Positions 11,039-20,776 of a DNA stretch of 64,000 bases are shown here, piece after piece (within the stretch, counting starts at the first letter, position 1; each line of letters starts with the position of its first letter). This DNA is from Lunularia cruciata (Eukaryota > Streptophyta > Marchantiopsida > Lunulariales > Lunulariaceae): positions 17,980,001-18,044,000 of the forward strand of contig OX419757.1 of NCBI GenBank assembly GCA_948567375.1, read 5' to 3'. A program made the position numbers and the translations under genes. The notes under the pieces were generated by a model. It had not been told where the DNA came from, searched no databases, and worked only from the letters and a program-made list of their open reading frames with translations.

Positions 11039-12715
11039 CTAGTTGCTGGCCTTGTTCCGTTGGCAACTCTCACATGATTGGACAAAGTCTCGAACATCTC
11101 GTGTCATGTTGGGCCACCACCATTGGCGTTGGAGGGTGCCCAAGGTCTTGTCCACTCCCATGTGACCAGCTATTGGTAAATCATGGGCTTCTTGAAGGCG
11201 CATAAGTCGAAGATCACCTTTGGTTGGAACATAGATCTGGTCTGCATGGAATAAGAGGCCTTCCTTGAAGGAGAAGGTGTTATATTCCTTGTCGCGTGCT
11301 GTTAGACGACCGTGTACCATTTGGAAGAAGGGATCTTGCTGTAGGGCTAACCGAAACTCGTTATGAACCTTGGGATCAATTGACACCGTCGTAATTGCTG
11401 CCGCGATGAGAGGAAGAGACTTCAAATCAGGTCGTCGTGATAGAGCATCAAGGATGACATGGAACCGACCTGGTTTGTACTCAAGTTTGATGTCGAACAA
11501 TTGGAGTTGCTCTTCCCATCGATGATGTTGACTCTTCATGTGCTCTAGGTGTAAGGTCTGCAACAATGGCTTGTGATCAGTTCGCATGATCACTTGTTTC
11601 CCCAAGAGATAATGCCTCCATACCTTGGTGGCATATACCATTGCAAGTTGTTCCCGATCTCGAGCAGAGTAATTTCTTTCAGCTGTATTTAGTCGGCGAG
11701 ACACAAAGGCAATAGGATGTAGTCCATCTGGAAATTCTTGTTGCAACACAGCTCCAATTGCAAAGTTAGAAGCATCAAAATCAACCACACAAGGTAGTTG
11801 AGGATCATATGGTTGAAGAATGGGTCTTGAAGACACCATATGCTTTAACTTCTGGAATGCTTCTTCATGCTTGGTGGTCCATTGGAAGCTCGAGTTCTTT
11901 CCCAAGAGGTCAGTCAATGGTGCAGCCACGTGAGCATAATAGTGGATGAACCGTCGGTAAAAACTGGCCAATCCGTTGAACGCTCGTACTTCGGTAGCAT
12001 CCTTTGGGGTAGGCCAATCAGTAATGGCCTTGATCTTCTCTTCTTCCATCTTGATCCCCTCTGATGAGATCTTATGACCCAAGAAGGTAACCTCCTTCTG
12101 CCAAAAAGCACACTTTGACTTCTTGCAGTAAAATTTCCACTGTCGTAGTCGTCTTAGGACTTCTTGCACATGATTCATGTGTTCTGCCTCTATCTTCCTA
12201 TAGATTAAGATATCATCTAAGAACACTACCACAGACTGATCCAATAGCCCCTCCAACACCCGATGCATCTGATCCATGAAGACTGCTGGAGCATTAGTGA
12301 GTCCAAAAGGTAGAACTCTCCACTCAAAATGTCCATACCTTGTACGAAAGGCAGTCTTTTTCACGTCCTCTCCTTCAATAGGAATTTGCCAATAGCTGCT
12401 ATGAAGATCTAGCTTGGAAAAGTATCGTGCTCCACTTAATTGATCAAGCAAGTCATCGATCTGAGGCAAGGGATATGCATTCTTCACGGTTTGCTTATTG
12501 AGCCCACGGTAATCAATACAGAAATGAAGTCCTCCATCCTTCTTTGGAACAAATAGTACCGGTGCTCCCCAAGGGGAGGTACTATGTCGTATGAAATCCT
12601 TCTCCAACAACTCTGTAAATGTTGTTCGCAACTCCTCCAACTCCTTTGGTGAGAGTCGATAGATTGGTCTACTCACTGGAGTACTCCCTGGCAATAACTC
12701 GATCTTGAAGGGCAT
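11039..12715 (-). pseudogene. Element B reverse transcriptase, RNase H and integrase zinc finger
   Basis: A 558-residue open stretch. RT motifs run in order: [59 protein letters not shown] and the catalytic box [10 protein letters not shown]. RNase H follows with [28 protein letters not shown] and [11 protein letters not shown]. The integrase zinc finger HDLPIAGH...CESC closes it. In-frame stops bound both ends: TGA at 12719-12721, where the family usually has a charged residue (CGA to TGA would explain it), and TAG at 11039-11041 (CAG to TAG would explain it). Apart from these the domains look undamaged. Confidence 0.93.
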
Positions 12716-12721
12716 ACCTCA

Positions 12722-13078
12722 ATCAGAGGGTAATCCCTTTGGCAGATCATCCGGAAACACATCTGCAAACTCTTGAACTATCCGATCAACCGTCGCTTGA
12801 TGCGGCACTTGGCCCTCCTCAGATTGTTCTTGTGCAATCGGCTTGATCCACACCGCGAATACAGACTTATCTTCCTCCAAAGCTTGCTCTATGGCTGCTT
12901 CATTAACAAACTTCCCTTCTAGGGACTCATCTCTCTTCCGAGCTTGCTCCATGGTTGCCTTTGTGGCAAACTTCCCATCTTGGGACTCATCTCCCTTCCA
13001 GATTCGCTCTATGGCTACCTTCTCGACAAACTTCCCATCTTGGGACTGACTATTCTTAGGTGTCTTACTCAGAGGTGC
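12722..13078 (-). pseudogene. Element B protease-RT spacer with 20-residue repeats
   Basis: The frame reads repeated units of the form 'DESxxGKFxxKAxxExxxK', then a hydrophobic stretch (SVFAVWIKPIAQEQ), and ends in FADVFPDDLPKGLPSD, the normal lead-in to gypsy RT. It joins in frame to the RT piece except for the TGA at 12719-12721. The repeats correspond to the 60-bp DNA array at 12869-13048. Confidence 0.8.
12869..13048 (-). repeat. 60-bp in-frame tandem repeat in element B pol
   Basis: 'caaacttccc(a/t)tct(a/t)gggactcatct' recurs at exact 60-bp spacing (12901, 12961, 13021), with a partial extra unit to the left. Each unit encodes 20 residues. Confidence 0.88.
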
Positions 13079-13090
13079 CAGACAACCTAA

Positions 13091-13534
13091 TCAGAAATTC
13101 CTACCTTGGTGTTGTACTTGAATTTGGTGTCGGGTCCAATCAAATTGAACCTTATGACATTCAAGCCAAGGTAGACCCAGAATGATATCATAGTGTAGAG
13201 GTGCCACTACAAACCTCATACACTCCAAATACTCTTTCCCAATCTTGAAGGTAACAGGATGCAAGGTGCGGAATGCAGAACCCTTTCTACCATCCGCCAT
13301 CATCAAACTACTTCCAATCACTGGCTTGATAGGAATACCCAATTCCTTTGCTACTTGCATAGACATGCAATTCTCTGAACTTCCAGAATCAACCAAAATT
13401 CTACAACCCCGATTAGATATCATACTTTGCAAGTGAAGCAAACTTGCATAGGTCGAGCCTTCAATCCCATTGGAACTAATCAAGCTCCCAGTAGGCGGCT
13501 CAAAATCTCCTACTGGGATTCCTCGTTTCCCTGA
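13091..13534 (-). pseudogene. Element B aspartic protease
   Basis: The frame carries RILVDSGSSENCMS, the D-S-G active site of a retropepsin, followed by the flap region and DIILGLPWLECHKVQFDW, the family C-terminal signature. It ends with a stop at 13091-13093, before the spacer. Its upstream limit is a TGA near 13535, and it is out of frame with gag. Most chromoviruses have a single gag-pol frame, so a frameshift or recoding site is implied near 13535-13560. Confidence 0.85.
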
Positions 13535-13557
13535 TCATTCCGCTCCACAACCTCCAC

Positions 13558-14409
13558 TTAGGCAACTTGTCGAGGTCGTCCATTCTTGAGTGGACATTCA
13601 GCAATACGATGCCCCAACTGGCGACAATAAAAACAACCTCCATTTTGTCGTAATCTTTCTCTATCTGCTGTGCCAAGTGGTCTTCGTTGGATAGCATCAA
13701 TCTCCATTGGTACCGGTTCTTCCACTTGTGGTACTGGTGGGTTTTGTGTAGGTCGAGGTCGAGACCAAGTTGTCGCAACTAAGGAATCAAAACGCTCAGC
13801 CAATTGCATGGCTTGTTCTACATTCTGTGGCTCTCGCATGGTCACCTCCAATCTGGTTCGTGACTTCAATCCTCGCACAAATCGATCCAGAACTTCACCT
13901 TCTTGGATATCTAGAATTTGTATGATGATATTCTGAAATTGTGTGATGTAGCTTCTCGCTGAGCCAATCTGCCTCAACTCCACCAATTTATCTCGTGTAG
14001 CTCGGGTGGCATTTATAGTCTGAAATTGACCAAGTATTGCATCCTTGAATTCTGCCCATGTAAAAATTGGTGTAACAATTTGTCGTTCAGCTCTTTCTAC
14101 TCGGAATCGCCACCAAAGTTTTGCCACTCCATCCAATTGGCTAGAAGCCAAGAGAATTTGTTTCCGCTTGTCTTGAAGATTGGTGGCTTCAAAGTAACGT
14201 TCACAGTCAAACACAAAATTCTCCACTGTGCCTGGAAGATTCTTGCCTTCAAACACCTTGGGTTTTGGAAATCGAATGCGATCTTCTCCATCTCGAACTG
14301 GCGCTCTGTCTATCTGTTCTCGTCGTTGCTGGTCTCGTTCATCCAACAATCGAGTAAGATGCTCGATTTGTTGTTGCATTGCAAGGATAACATCCGGTAT
14401 TGCCGCCAT
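13558..14409 (-). CDS. gag: Element B Gag polyprotein
   Basis: 283 residues from an ATG (MAAIPDVILAMQQQIEHLTRLLDERDQQ) shortly downstream of the primer site. Gag forms the cytoplasmic virus-like particle that packages element RNA. The N-terminus is a predicted coiled coil. The middle matches the plant retrotransposon gag core (KLWWRFRVERAE...FTWAEFKDAILGQFQ...ARSYITQFQNI). The C-terminus holds a CCHC zinc knuckle (CFYCRQLGHRIAEC) about 20 residues before the TAA at 13558-13560. No internal stops are present, making it the most intact coding unit of the nest. Whether the stop is native or acquired is unclear; family members commonly read on into protease. Confidence 0.9.
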   Translation of the reverse strand: MAAIPDVILAMQQQIEHLTRLLDERDQQRREQIDRAPVRDGEDRIRFPKPKVFEGKNLPGTVENFVFDCERYFEATNLQDKRKQILLASSQLDGVAKLWWRFRVERAERQIVTPIFTWAEFKDAILGQFQTINATRATRDKLVELRQIGSARSYITQFQNIIIQILDIQEGEVLDRFVRGLKSRTRLEVTMREPQNVEQAMQLAERFDSLVATTWSRPRPTQNPPVPQVEEPVPMEIDAIQRRPLGTADRERLRQNGGCFYCRQLGHRIAECPLKNGRPRQVA

Positions 14410-14667
14410 CGCTACTACTCTATTCCACTACCCGCAATTTATCTAGTTGATTAACACGTAGATACAACACGTCCACCGTTCTCCATAAGTTACAATTGGA
14501 AGTATCAAGGGTTCCTCTGACACGGTGATCATATGTAGAAAATCCTGCCCAAAGCGTGAGGTGATGAATTGTGTGAAACGATGCTTTGGTAATATCTGGA
14601 CATGAAAGTCCCAATGGTTTGGTGGAAGTGGATTTGGTGGTCCATAAATTCCATCCATCCCATTCCT

Positions 14668-14679
14668 GCTCTGATACCA
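14668..14679 (-). other. Primer binding site of element B (initiator tRNA-Met)
   Basis: The minus strand reads TGGTATCAGAGC one base inside the 5' LTR, an exact match to the classical plant iMet primer site. Confidence 0.93.
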
Positions 14680-14680
14680 A

Positions 14681-15103
14681 TGTAAAAGACCGAAACCAAG
14701 GAGAGAAATAGGAGAATGGAAGCTCACATTGGGACACTTGAATGAGGGAAAACTCCGAATGCCTAGCATGAGCTTCGGCCTTGGTATTTATAGGTAGCAT
14801 ACAAGACCCTTGAAGCTTCTCAAGAAGTTTCCTTGAGCCGCTTTCTTGGAGTGCAAGCCAAGTTAACTAGGAAGCTTCTCAAGAAGCTTCCTTCTAGAAG
14901 CCGCCTACTTGGCGTGCAAGCTAATCTAGTTAGAAGCTTCTAGAAGCTTCCTTCTAGAAGCTACCTGCTTAGGGCGCAAGTTAACTAGTTGGGAAGCTTC
15001 CTAAGAAGCTTCTTAGATGCTTCTAGAATATTCTAGGCTATTTTGTCTTATTATCTACTTCATAAGCTCAACTAACTTTGTCGCTAAACTCCATATTGTT
15101 ACA
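14681..15103 (-). repeat. Element B 5' LTR
   Basis: 423 bp, TG...CA, pairing with 9461-9883. The GAAGC target duplication follows at 15104-15108. Confidence 0.95.
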
Positions 15104-16440
15104 GAAGCAATCAATTGTCCCACTATGATGTTAGCCTTGTGGCTACCAACATCCTTCAACACATTGTAGTTCCATTGTTGCTTTGAAATCAAGAAATCCT
15201 CCATCTCCAACTTCTTCTCTGGAGTCTTTGTTACTGATGGTGTTGAGATGTGAGTGATCCTAGTAGACATAGGAGTATCCTTGCTTGGATTAAATCCTTG
15301 AGAAGAGTGAACATCCTCTATAAAACAAGCTCTCTTCTTCTCTTGTGCCAAAAGCTCCAAATTAAGACCCTTGGAGTTTGAGCACTCTCCTTTCTCATAC
15401 TTGCTCTCAACCACATCTATGGATGCTATCCCCTTACCTTTGATTGGATTAGGAGCCACTTGGGTTTCACTACCTCCCTCTTTCACTCTATTGGCTCACT
15501 CATAACCCCTTCCTCCATGGTAAGTGGAATTTAGGCAATTCCTTTGGATATGGCCTCTTCCTCCACAGCCAAAACAATTTCTATCATTGAAATTGTTGGC
15601 TGGTTGGCCTCCTCTATATGGATAGTTTCCATAACTCCTAGGAACTCTCCCTACATTCTGATCCACCTCTCTCTTCTCCCATAGTTGCACCACATTGATT
15701 TTGAGAGCTGCAAGTTGTTCTATGATGGTTTGAAGTGGATCCTTTGGTGAAGGTGCAAGAACTGGAGCAACTACTACTTGTGGTGCAACCCTTGCCACCA
15801 AAGTATCAGAAGTTCCACCATACTTGTAGCCTTGAGGAGGATTCACAACCTCTTTTACCACCAAATCACTCTCATCTCCTTCCAAGCTCTCCTCCATACA
15901 AATTACGATCTTGATAGCTTCAACCTTGGAAGAAGGTTTCTCATATCTCACCTTGCTTCTAATTTGTGGTCTCAACCCTCCCAAAAATTTCTTAGTGAGC
16001 ATGGCTCCTATGCCAATCATAGTAGTCTCCACATCATTTCCACCCTTCCTCAACACTATGCAAAATGTGGACTCTAACTTTTCCACTCTTTCCACATAGG
16101 CTCTCACTTTCTCTCCATCTCCTTGCTTGAGAAAGGTAACCTCACTCATCAATCTCTCATAAATCTCATCAAGAAGAAAGTTCTTGATGAGTGCTGAAGT
16201 CAAAGTCTCCCAAGACTCGTCTTGCCCATCTCTCCTCTCTCTCTTTTGGTATTTAGACTCATACTATGTAAGTACGGCATCCTCAAATAAATCTGGTAAT
16301 AATGAGGCCCACTCATTCTTCCTCCTCTCATTGTTTCCTATGCAAGATCTCTTGAAGTCTCTCACAAAGGCCTCCATATCTTCTCTATCCTTGCCAAAGA
16401 AAACCGGAAGTTCCCCATCTTAACCTCTCACTATCTTTCT
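15104..16440 (-). pseudogene. Element A Gag polyprotein (full-length copy, broken)
   Basis: Read from about 16440 downward, the frame starts LPVFFGKDREDMEAFVRDFKRSC and NEWASLLPDLF. It meets a stop (about 16267) and runs open from 16203 to 15496: SWETLTSALIKNFLLDEIYERLMSEV, GEKVRAYVERVEKLE, a Pro/Val-rich linker, then a CCHC zinc knuckle CFGCGGRGHIQRNC. After a stop near 15496, an open frame at 15486-15104 carries a Lys/Glu/Ser-rich tail (KTPEKKLEMEDFLISKQQWNY...NIIVGQLIAS). That frame is cut by element B and resumes as the protease piece at 9460. Only this copy of the duplicated gag start is joined to the rest of gag. Confidence 0.8.
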
Positions 16441-16654
16441 TTTCTCTCAATTTGTCATTTTCTCTTTTCTTTTCTCTCACTTTATAACTAATAAAGTATG
16501 TACATAACTAACACCATTTGAGAGTAATCCACTCTAGGGAACAAAAATGGCTCAGGTTGCTCCAAGATTTCTATAGCAACATCAAATTCTAGAGTGCATA
16601 TTAATCGAACCCTCATGGATAGTTTATCCATAAATTGAAAGATTATCTCCATCA

Positions 16655-17094
16655 CTAATCTTGAGAACTAGCTGATGAAGGTGGTAGTATTTCTATAGCT
16701 GTACTAAGAGTCTCTCCAAGATCCTTCACCAGAGTCTCCAAAAGTAATTTTACTCCACTACACTCATGTCCTTTTTGAAATCCTTCCAGTTCACAAACCT
16801 CACACAACTCCTTGGTCTTAGATCTTCTCCCTCTCAATCTTGGTGAAGAAGGTCCAACATGCAAACCCAAGTCAAGTAAGCCTCTCCTTTCCCTCAATCT
16901 CTTGCTGTCAAAGGTAAATGGACATGAACTTGCCTTACGTCCCTTCTCTCCACATAGAAAGCACTTAGACTCACTCTTTCCTCCAAGTGGTGTAGGTTTT
17001 TGGATCCTCTCAACATTCTCTTCAAATTCTATTGTAAACTCTCTTTTCTTCAAATCCACCCCTACAATCACCTCAAACCCTTAGGGAACCTTGC
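16655..17094 (-). pseudogene. Extra zinc-knuckle ORF upstream of gag, duplication copy 1
   Basis: Not a recognised gag or pol domain. Visible features are VGVDLKKREFTIEFEENVERIQKPTPLGGKSES, then a zinc-knuckle-like CFLCGEKGRKASSCPF in which the usual His is Arg, a basic stretch (RLRERRG, RGRRSKTKE), a second Cys/His cluster (CEVCELEGFQKGHEC) and an LLLETLVKDLGETLSTAIEI helix. Extra ORFs upstream of gag are known in Ogre/Tat elements; whether this is the same protein cannot be judged here. The frame is interrupted just upstream of 17084 relative to the other copy. Confidence 0.6.
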
Positions 17095-17401
17095 ATAGTC
17101 TCTATTTCCACTCTTGATGACCCTCCATGTTCCCAAGAGGAATCTAAACACTCAAATATGCTTTTTGTTGCTCTCAAACTCCTCATGCATGAGATCTCCA
17201 CTCTACAGAATTGACCCTTCCTCACAATGTCACTCAAATCTCCCAACTTGTATGTCACAGTCCTTTGAAATTTTTCACACTTGATATCAACTCTAGGGCA
17301 TCACTCCCTGCAAACTTTCAGATCTTTTCATTGAGCCATTTGGCCTAGACACCTTTCTATTTAGCATACATATTTCAGATTTGGTCTGAAAAAGAAAGAA
17401 A

Positions 17402-17660
17402 GAAGAAGAAAGTTCTTGATGAGTGCTGAAGTCAAAGTCTCCCAAGACTCTTCTTGCCCATCTCTCCTCTCTCTCTTTTGGTATTTAGACTCATACTATG
17501 TAAGTGCTGCATCCTCAAAGAAATTTGGTAATAATGAGGCCCACTCATTCTTCCTCCTCTCATTGTTTCCTATGCAAGCTCTCTTGAAGTCTCTCACAAA
17601 GGCCTCCATATCTTCTCTATCCTTGCCAAAGAAAACCAGAAGTTTCCCCATCTTAACTTC
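17402..17660 (-). pseudogene. Truncated duplicate of the element A gag start
   Basis: It repeats LVFFGKDREDMEAFVRDFKRAC, NEWASLLPNFFEDA and SWETLTSALIKNFLL, then stops at the duplication junction. It is an orphan N-terminal fragment left by the tandem duplication. Confidence 0.8.
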
Positions 17661-17887
17661 TCACTATCTTTCTTTTCTCTCAATTTTTCCTTTTCTCTTT
17701 TCTTTTCTCTCACTCTATAACTAATAGAGTATGTACATGACTAACACCATTTGAGAGTAATCCACTCTAGGGAACACAAAAGGCTCAGGTTGCTCCAAGA
17801 TTTCTATAGCAACATCAGATCCTAGAGTGCATATTAATCAAACGCTCATGGATAGTTTATCCATAAATTGAAAGATTATCTCCATCA

Positions 17888-18337
17888 CTAATCTTGAGAA
17901 CTAGCTGATGAAGGTGATAGTATTTCTATAGTTGTACTAAGAGTCTCTCCAAGATCCTTCACCAAAGTCTCCAAAAGTAATTTTACTCCACTACACTCAT
18001 GTCCTTTTGGAAGTCCTTCCAGTTCACAAACCTCACACAACTCCTTGGTCTTAGATCTTCTCCCTCCCAATCTTGGTGAAGAAGGTCCAACATGCAAACC
18101 CAAGTCAAGTAAGCCTCTCCTTTCCCTCAATCTATTGCTGTCAAAGGTAAATGGACATGAACTTGCCTTACATCCCTTCTCTCCACATAGAAAGCACTTA
18201 GACTCACTCTTTCCTCCAAGTGGTGTAGGTTTTTGGATCCTCTCAACATTCTCTTCAAATTCTATTGTAAACTCTCTTTTCTTCAAATCCACCCCTACAA
18301 TCACTTCAAACCCTTGGGGAACCTTGCATAGTCTCAA
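17888..18337 (-). CDS. Extra zinc-knuckle ORF upstream of gag, duplication copy 2
   Basis: 149 residues (MRLCKVPQGFEVIVGVDLKKREF...), open throughout. It is the better preserved copy of the ORF at 16655-17094. The knuckle reads CFLCGEKGCKASSC, giving C-x2-C-x4-C-x4-C: a Cys stands where a retroviral knuckle has His. The distal cluster is CEVCELEGLPKGHEC. It lies between the 5' leader and gag. Nucleic-acid binding is a reasonable inference from the Cys pattern and basic residues; the function is unknown. The upstream region (18378-18599) has related open sequence and may be a 5' part in another frame. Confidence 0.55.
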   Translation of the reverse strand: MRLCKVPQGFEVIVGVDLKKREFTIEFEENVERIQKPTPLGGKSESKCFLCGEKGCKASSCPFTFDSNRLRERRGLLDLGLHVGPSSPRLGGRRSKTKELCEVCELEGLPKGHECSGVKLLLETLVKDLGETLSTTIEILSPSSASSQD

Positions 18338-18621
18338 CTTTCACTCTTGATGACCCTCCATGTTCCTAAGATGAATCTTAACACTCAAATATGCTTTTTG
18401 TTGATCTCAAACTCCTCATGCATGAGATCTCCACTCTACAGAATTGACCCTTCCTCACAATTTCAATCAAATCTCTTAACTTGTATGTGATAGTCCTCTG
18501 AAATTTTGCACACTTGATCTCAACTAAGGGTATCCTTCCCTGCAAAATTTCAGATCTTTTTATTGAGCCATTTGGCCTAGACACCTTTCTATTTAGCACA
18601 CATATTTCAGATTTGGTCTGA

Positions 18622-19198
18622 GAACCATCCCCCTCACTTCAAAAACTCATAACTCCCTGCTCAAGAATGATATCTCTCCAATTTTTTGTGTCAGCATGTA
18701 GGATATAACATACTCAATTTTTTTGAAAAGTTTTACAACAATCCATTGAAAATTGAAGAAATGTCCGACTCTGTACAATTTTCTAGAGAGCATGCATTTG
18801 CAAGAGTAGTTTACCCTATCAACTTTCAAAATTCTAGCCCTGTGCGCATAATAGCTCTCACAATAATTCTAAGTGTGCTAACTGAAGGAAAATCCAAGCT
18901 ATTATGTGTAAAAATTTCAAGTTCAGATCTCAAACTTGAGATTTTGCCCAAAATCACTTTAATCCCCAAAATCTGCAATCCACCTCACATAATCTCTCCA
19001 AATCCTCTCATGTGTACAAGATGTACAAAATCACTTCAAAGACATCATAATGAACTACAGCATATACAAATGGATCTTGGTTCTTTAACATAAGTTCAGC
19101 CCTATTCTCTCCTAATGTTCTCTCCAAGTGAGCTCTCATAGCCTCCTTTTGCCTAATGTAAAATTGAACGCGGAACATTATCTTGCCTTCCAGAGAGG
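18622..19198 (-). other. Element A 5' leader
   Basis: AT-rich stretch between the duplication and the primer site. A short minus-strand open frame (19008-19241: MFRVQFYIRQKEAMRAHLERTLGENRAELM) starts inside the LTR. It could be a leader peptide, but there is no family evidence. Confidence 0.45.
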
Positions 19199-19215
19199 TC
19201 CCGACAACGGAACCA
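19199..19215 (-). other. Primer binding site of element A (tRNA-Asp-like)
   Basis: The minus strand reads TGGTTCCGTTGTCGGGA, six bases inside the LTR. It resembles the tRNA-Asp complement used by Athila/Tat elements (TGGCGCCGTTGCCGGGG), with a few mismatches. Confidence 0.7.
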
Positions 19216-19221
19216 AAAATG

Positions 19222-19909
19222 TGAGCCGGTCTATCTCTCACTCAAGATGAACCTCTAATGGCAATTATGGTAGCGCACCATGGACTAAGAAGGCAAGGAA
19301 CCCCATCTCCATCATGCTCCTCCAAGGCTAACACTCCAAGACTCAAGACATTGCTCACTAGAGAACTCAATGAGAGAGAGATAGTTGCAAATGAAAGGAT
19401 GATGAGTACCTCCTCACCCCTTGTTTATATACTTGTGAAATAGTTATGTACCAAAGTAACTTATTACCATAGTAACTCAAGTTACTAGACTAAAGGTCAA
19501 GTAAAGTCAAAAAGTAGAAACGAATATCCATTCACATGGAGATATTCCACTAGCATGTGATCTTATCTTGACCCAACCACTAAGTCAAGGATTCCTTTGC
19601 ATGGGCTATCCTTGGACTATAGAAGAATCCAAAACAAAAAGGCTTGCGGTCCCAAGAGTTCTCAACTCTTTCCTCAAAGCCAAACACCTAGGATAATACC
19701 AACTCAACACACTAGGATCCAAAATAGTGGTGCTCATCTTTTCCACTTCCTCTAAAGTAGGGTCCTCTCTATCTTAGCTATGACTAACTTTAGCTAATCA
19801 TGACTAATGTAGAACCATCCTTTATCTCTATAAAAATAATATCTCTCAAGTACTTGTTATACCAAGCTAAATATCACAATACCATACACATGCACAAATG
19901 GGTATTACA
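19222..19909 (-). repeat. Element A 5' LTR
   Basis: 688 bp, TG...CA, paired with 5216-5904 at roughly 94-95% identity by hand comparison. Confidence 0.92.
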
Positions 19910-20502
19910 GGTCAAATCAGTATCAGACGATATCAAAGAGAACACTATTTGATGGTGTTTTGTCAAAGCAAATTATCTCCATGTTGCTACAAACATCATT
20001 GCCAATCTGTATATTGATCACTCTGCACCTAGCTCCAATCAAGTTGTCCATGATTTAGTGATAATGCTGAGAGAAATTTGACTAAAGGAATCTTTCTCGG
20101 CATCATTAGGTCCTGATAACAAAATTTGTGAACAGGTTGCTAAAGAACTCATTGAAATGCATGCGCTTGATGCTATTGGTGATGATGAGGTTGACTATGA
20201 TAACATTGTCCAGTCTGTTCTTCTACAACAAAACCTAATGCAAAATTCCAAAAATATTGATGACAATGATGCTAAGGAGATCCCACATTTGATAAGCGTT
20301 GAGCAAGCAAATCGGGCCATCACTGATTTAATCAACTTTCTCTCTCTTGAATCATTGCTATCTCTAGAACTTCAAAGCAACCTGCTTTCCAACCTTCAAA
20401 AAGGTTGTTGGCCATTGATTCATCAACAAAAAGTTGAGAAAAATAGGTTGTCGAAACAATCCTTGTTATCAATGTATTTTACCTCGGACCAACTAGAATA
20501 GC
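19910..20502 (+). pseudogene. Pogo-like transposase, C-terminal part
   Basis: This continues the split transposase after the gypsy insertion. The first codons give DDIKENTI-stop-WCFVKANY, comparable to the family's 'I-NCF+KAG' helix. Then comes an acidic C-terminal tail (DAIGDDEVDYDNIVQSVL, 20157 onward) with ISVEQANRAITDLINFLSLE. Stops occur in the proximal part, and the last 114 residues are open. Linked with 4094-5215 it restores the usual pogo layout. Confidence 0.7.
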
Positions 20503-20776
20503 CTTAGTCAATGGAGAGAACTGTCGGGATTTGAAGTTTAATAAAGATGCCACATTAATCTATTGCCACATTCCCCCTTCACACAACCCATAATAGCACT
20601 CTTGAATACAGATAGGATAGGTTACCTCCATATTTACACTATAGAACTATCAGTAGTGGCACCATCATGTCACTATTGCCCAATTGTGACATACTGTTAT
20701 TATTGGGCGTATTTACTGGGTCTAGACTAATTGTTCTAGGGTTCTTGGTCACTAAAGAGAGGATGTTACTCGTACG

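Larger units (their letters stand above)
9461..15103 (-). mobile_element. Chromodomain Ty3/gypsy retrotransposon (element B)
   Basis: Identical-length 423-bp LTRs (9461-9883 and 14681-15103) flank a 4.8-kb interior. GAAGC occurs on both sides (9456-9460 and 15104-15108) as a perfect target duplication. The primer site matches initiator tRNA-Met, a polypurine tract precedes the 3' LTR, and the integrase ends in a chromodomain, which identifies a chromovirus. The LTRs differ at only 3 positions by direct reading, so the insertion is much younger than element A, into which it landed. Coding is nearly complete but broken by a gag/protease frame change and at least three in-frame stops in pol. This copy is non-autonomous but recent. 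Confidence 0.95.
16170..18621 (-). repeat. 1232-bp tandem duplication inside element A
   Basis: 16170-17389 and 17402-18621 are direct copies at a constant 1232-bp offset; matched landmarks are 16184/17416 and 17381/18613. Each unit contains an extra zinc-knuckle ORF followed on the minus strand by the start of gag. The copies differ by scattered substitutions. The junction at about 17390-17402 is an 'aaaaagaaagaaagaagaag' purine run, suggesting unequal exchange or slippage at a polypurine stretch. Confidence 0.92.
5216..19909 (-). mobile_element. Athila/Tat-like Ty3/gypsy retrotransposon (element A), interrupted by element B
   Basis: Two direct repeats of about 689 and 688 bp (5216-5904, 19222-19909), both starting TG and ending CA, bound the element. 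On the minus strand the order is 5' LTR, tRNA-Asp-like primer site, an extra zinc-knuckle ORF, gag, protease, RT/RNase H, integrase, polypurine tract and 3' LTR. The RT box FIDDFCVYG and the DGYSGYNQ motif, plus the primer site, point to the Athila/Tat side of gypsy rather than a chromovirus. By hand count the LTRs differ at roughly 38 positions (about 5-6%). Element B splits the gag/protease region, and a 1232-bp tandem duplication enlarges the 5' part. Without B the length is about 9.05 kb. Flanks read GGTCT(A) on the left and GGTCA on the right, an imperfect 5-bp target duplication. All coding parts are disrupted. Confidence 0.9.

Noticed and set aside
14026-14454. 142-residue plus-strand frame
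   Set aside because: It is opposite the intact element B gag and has no motif of its own.
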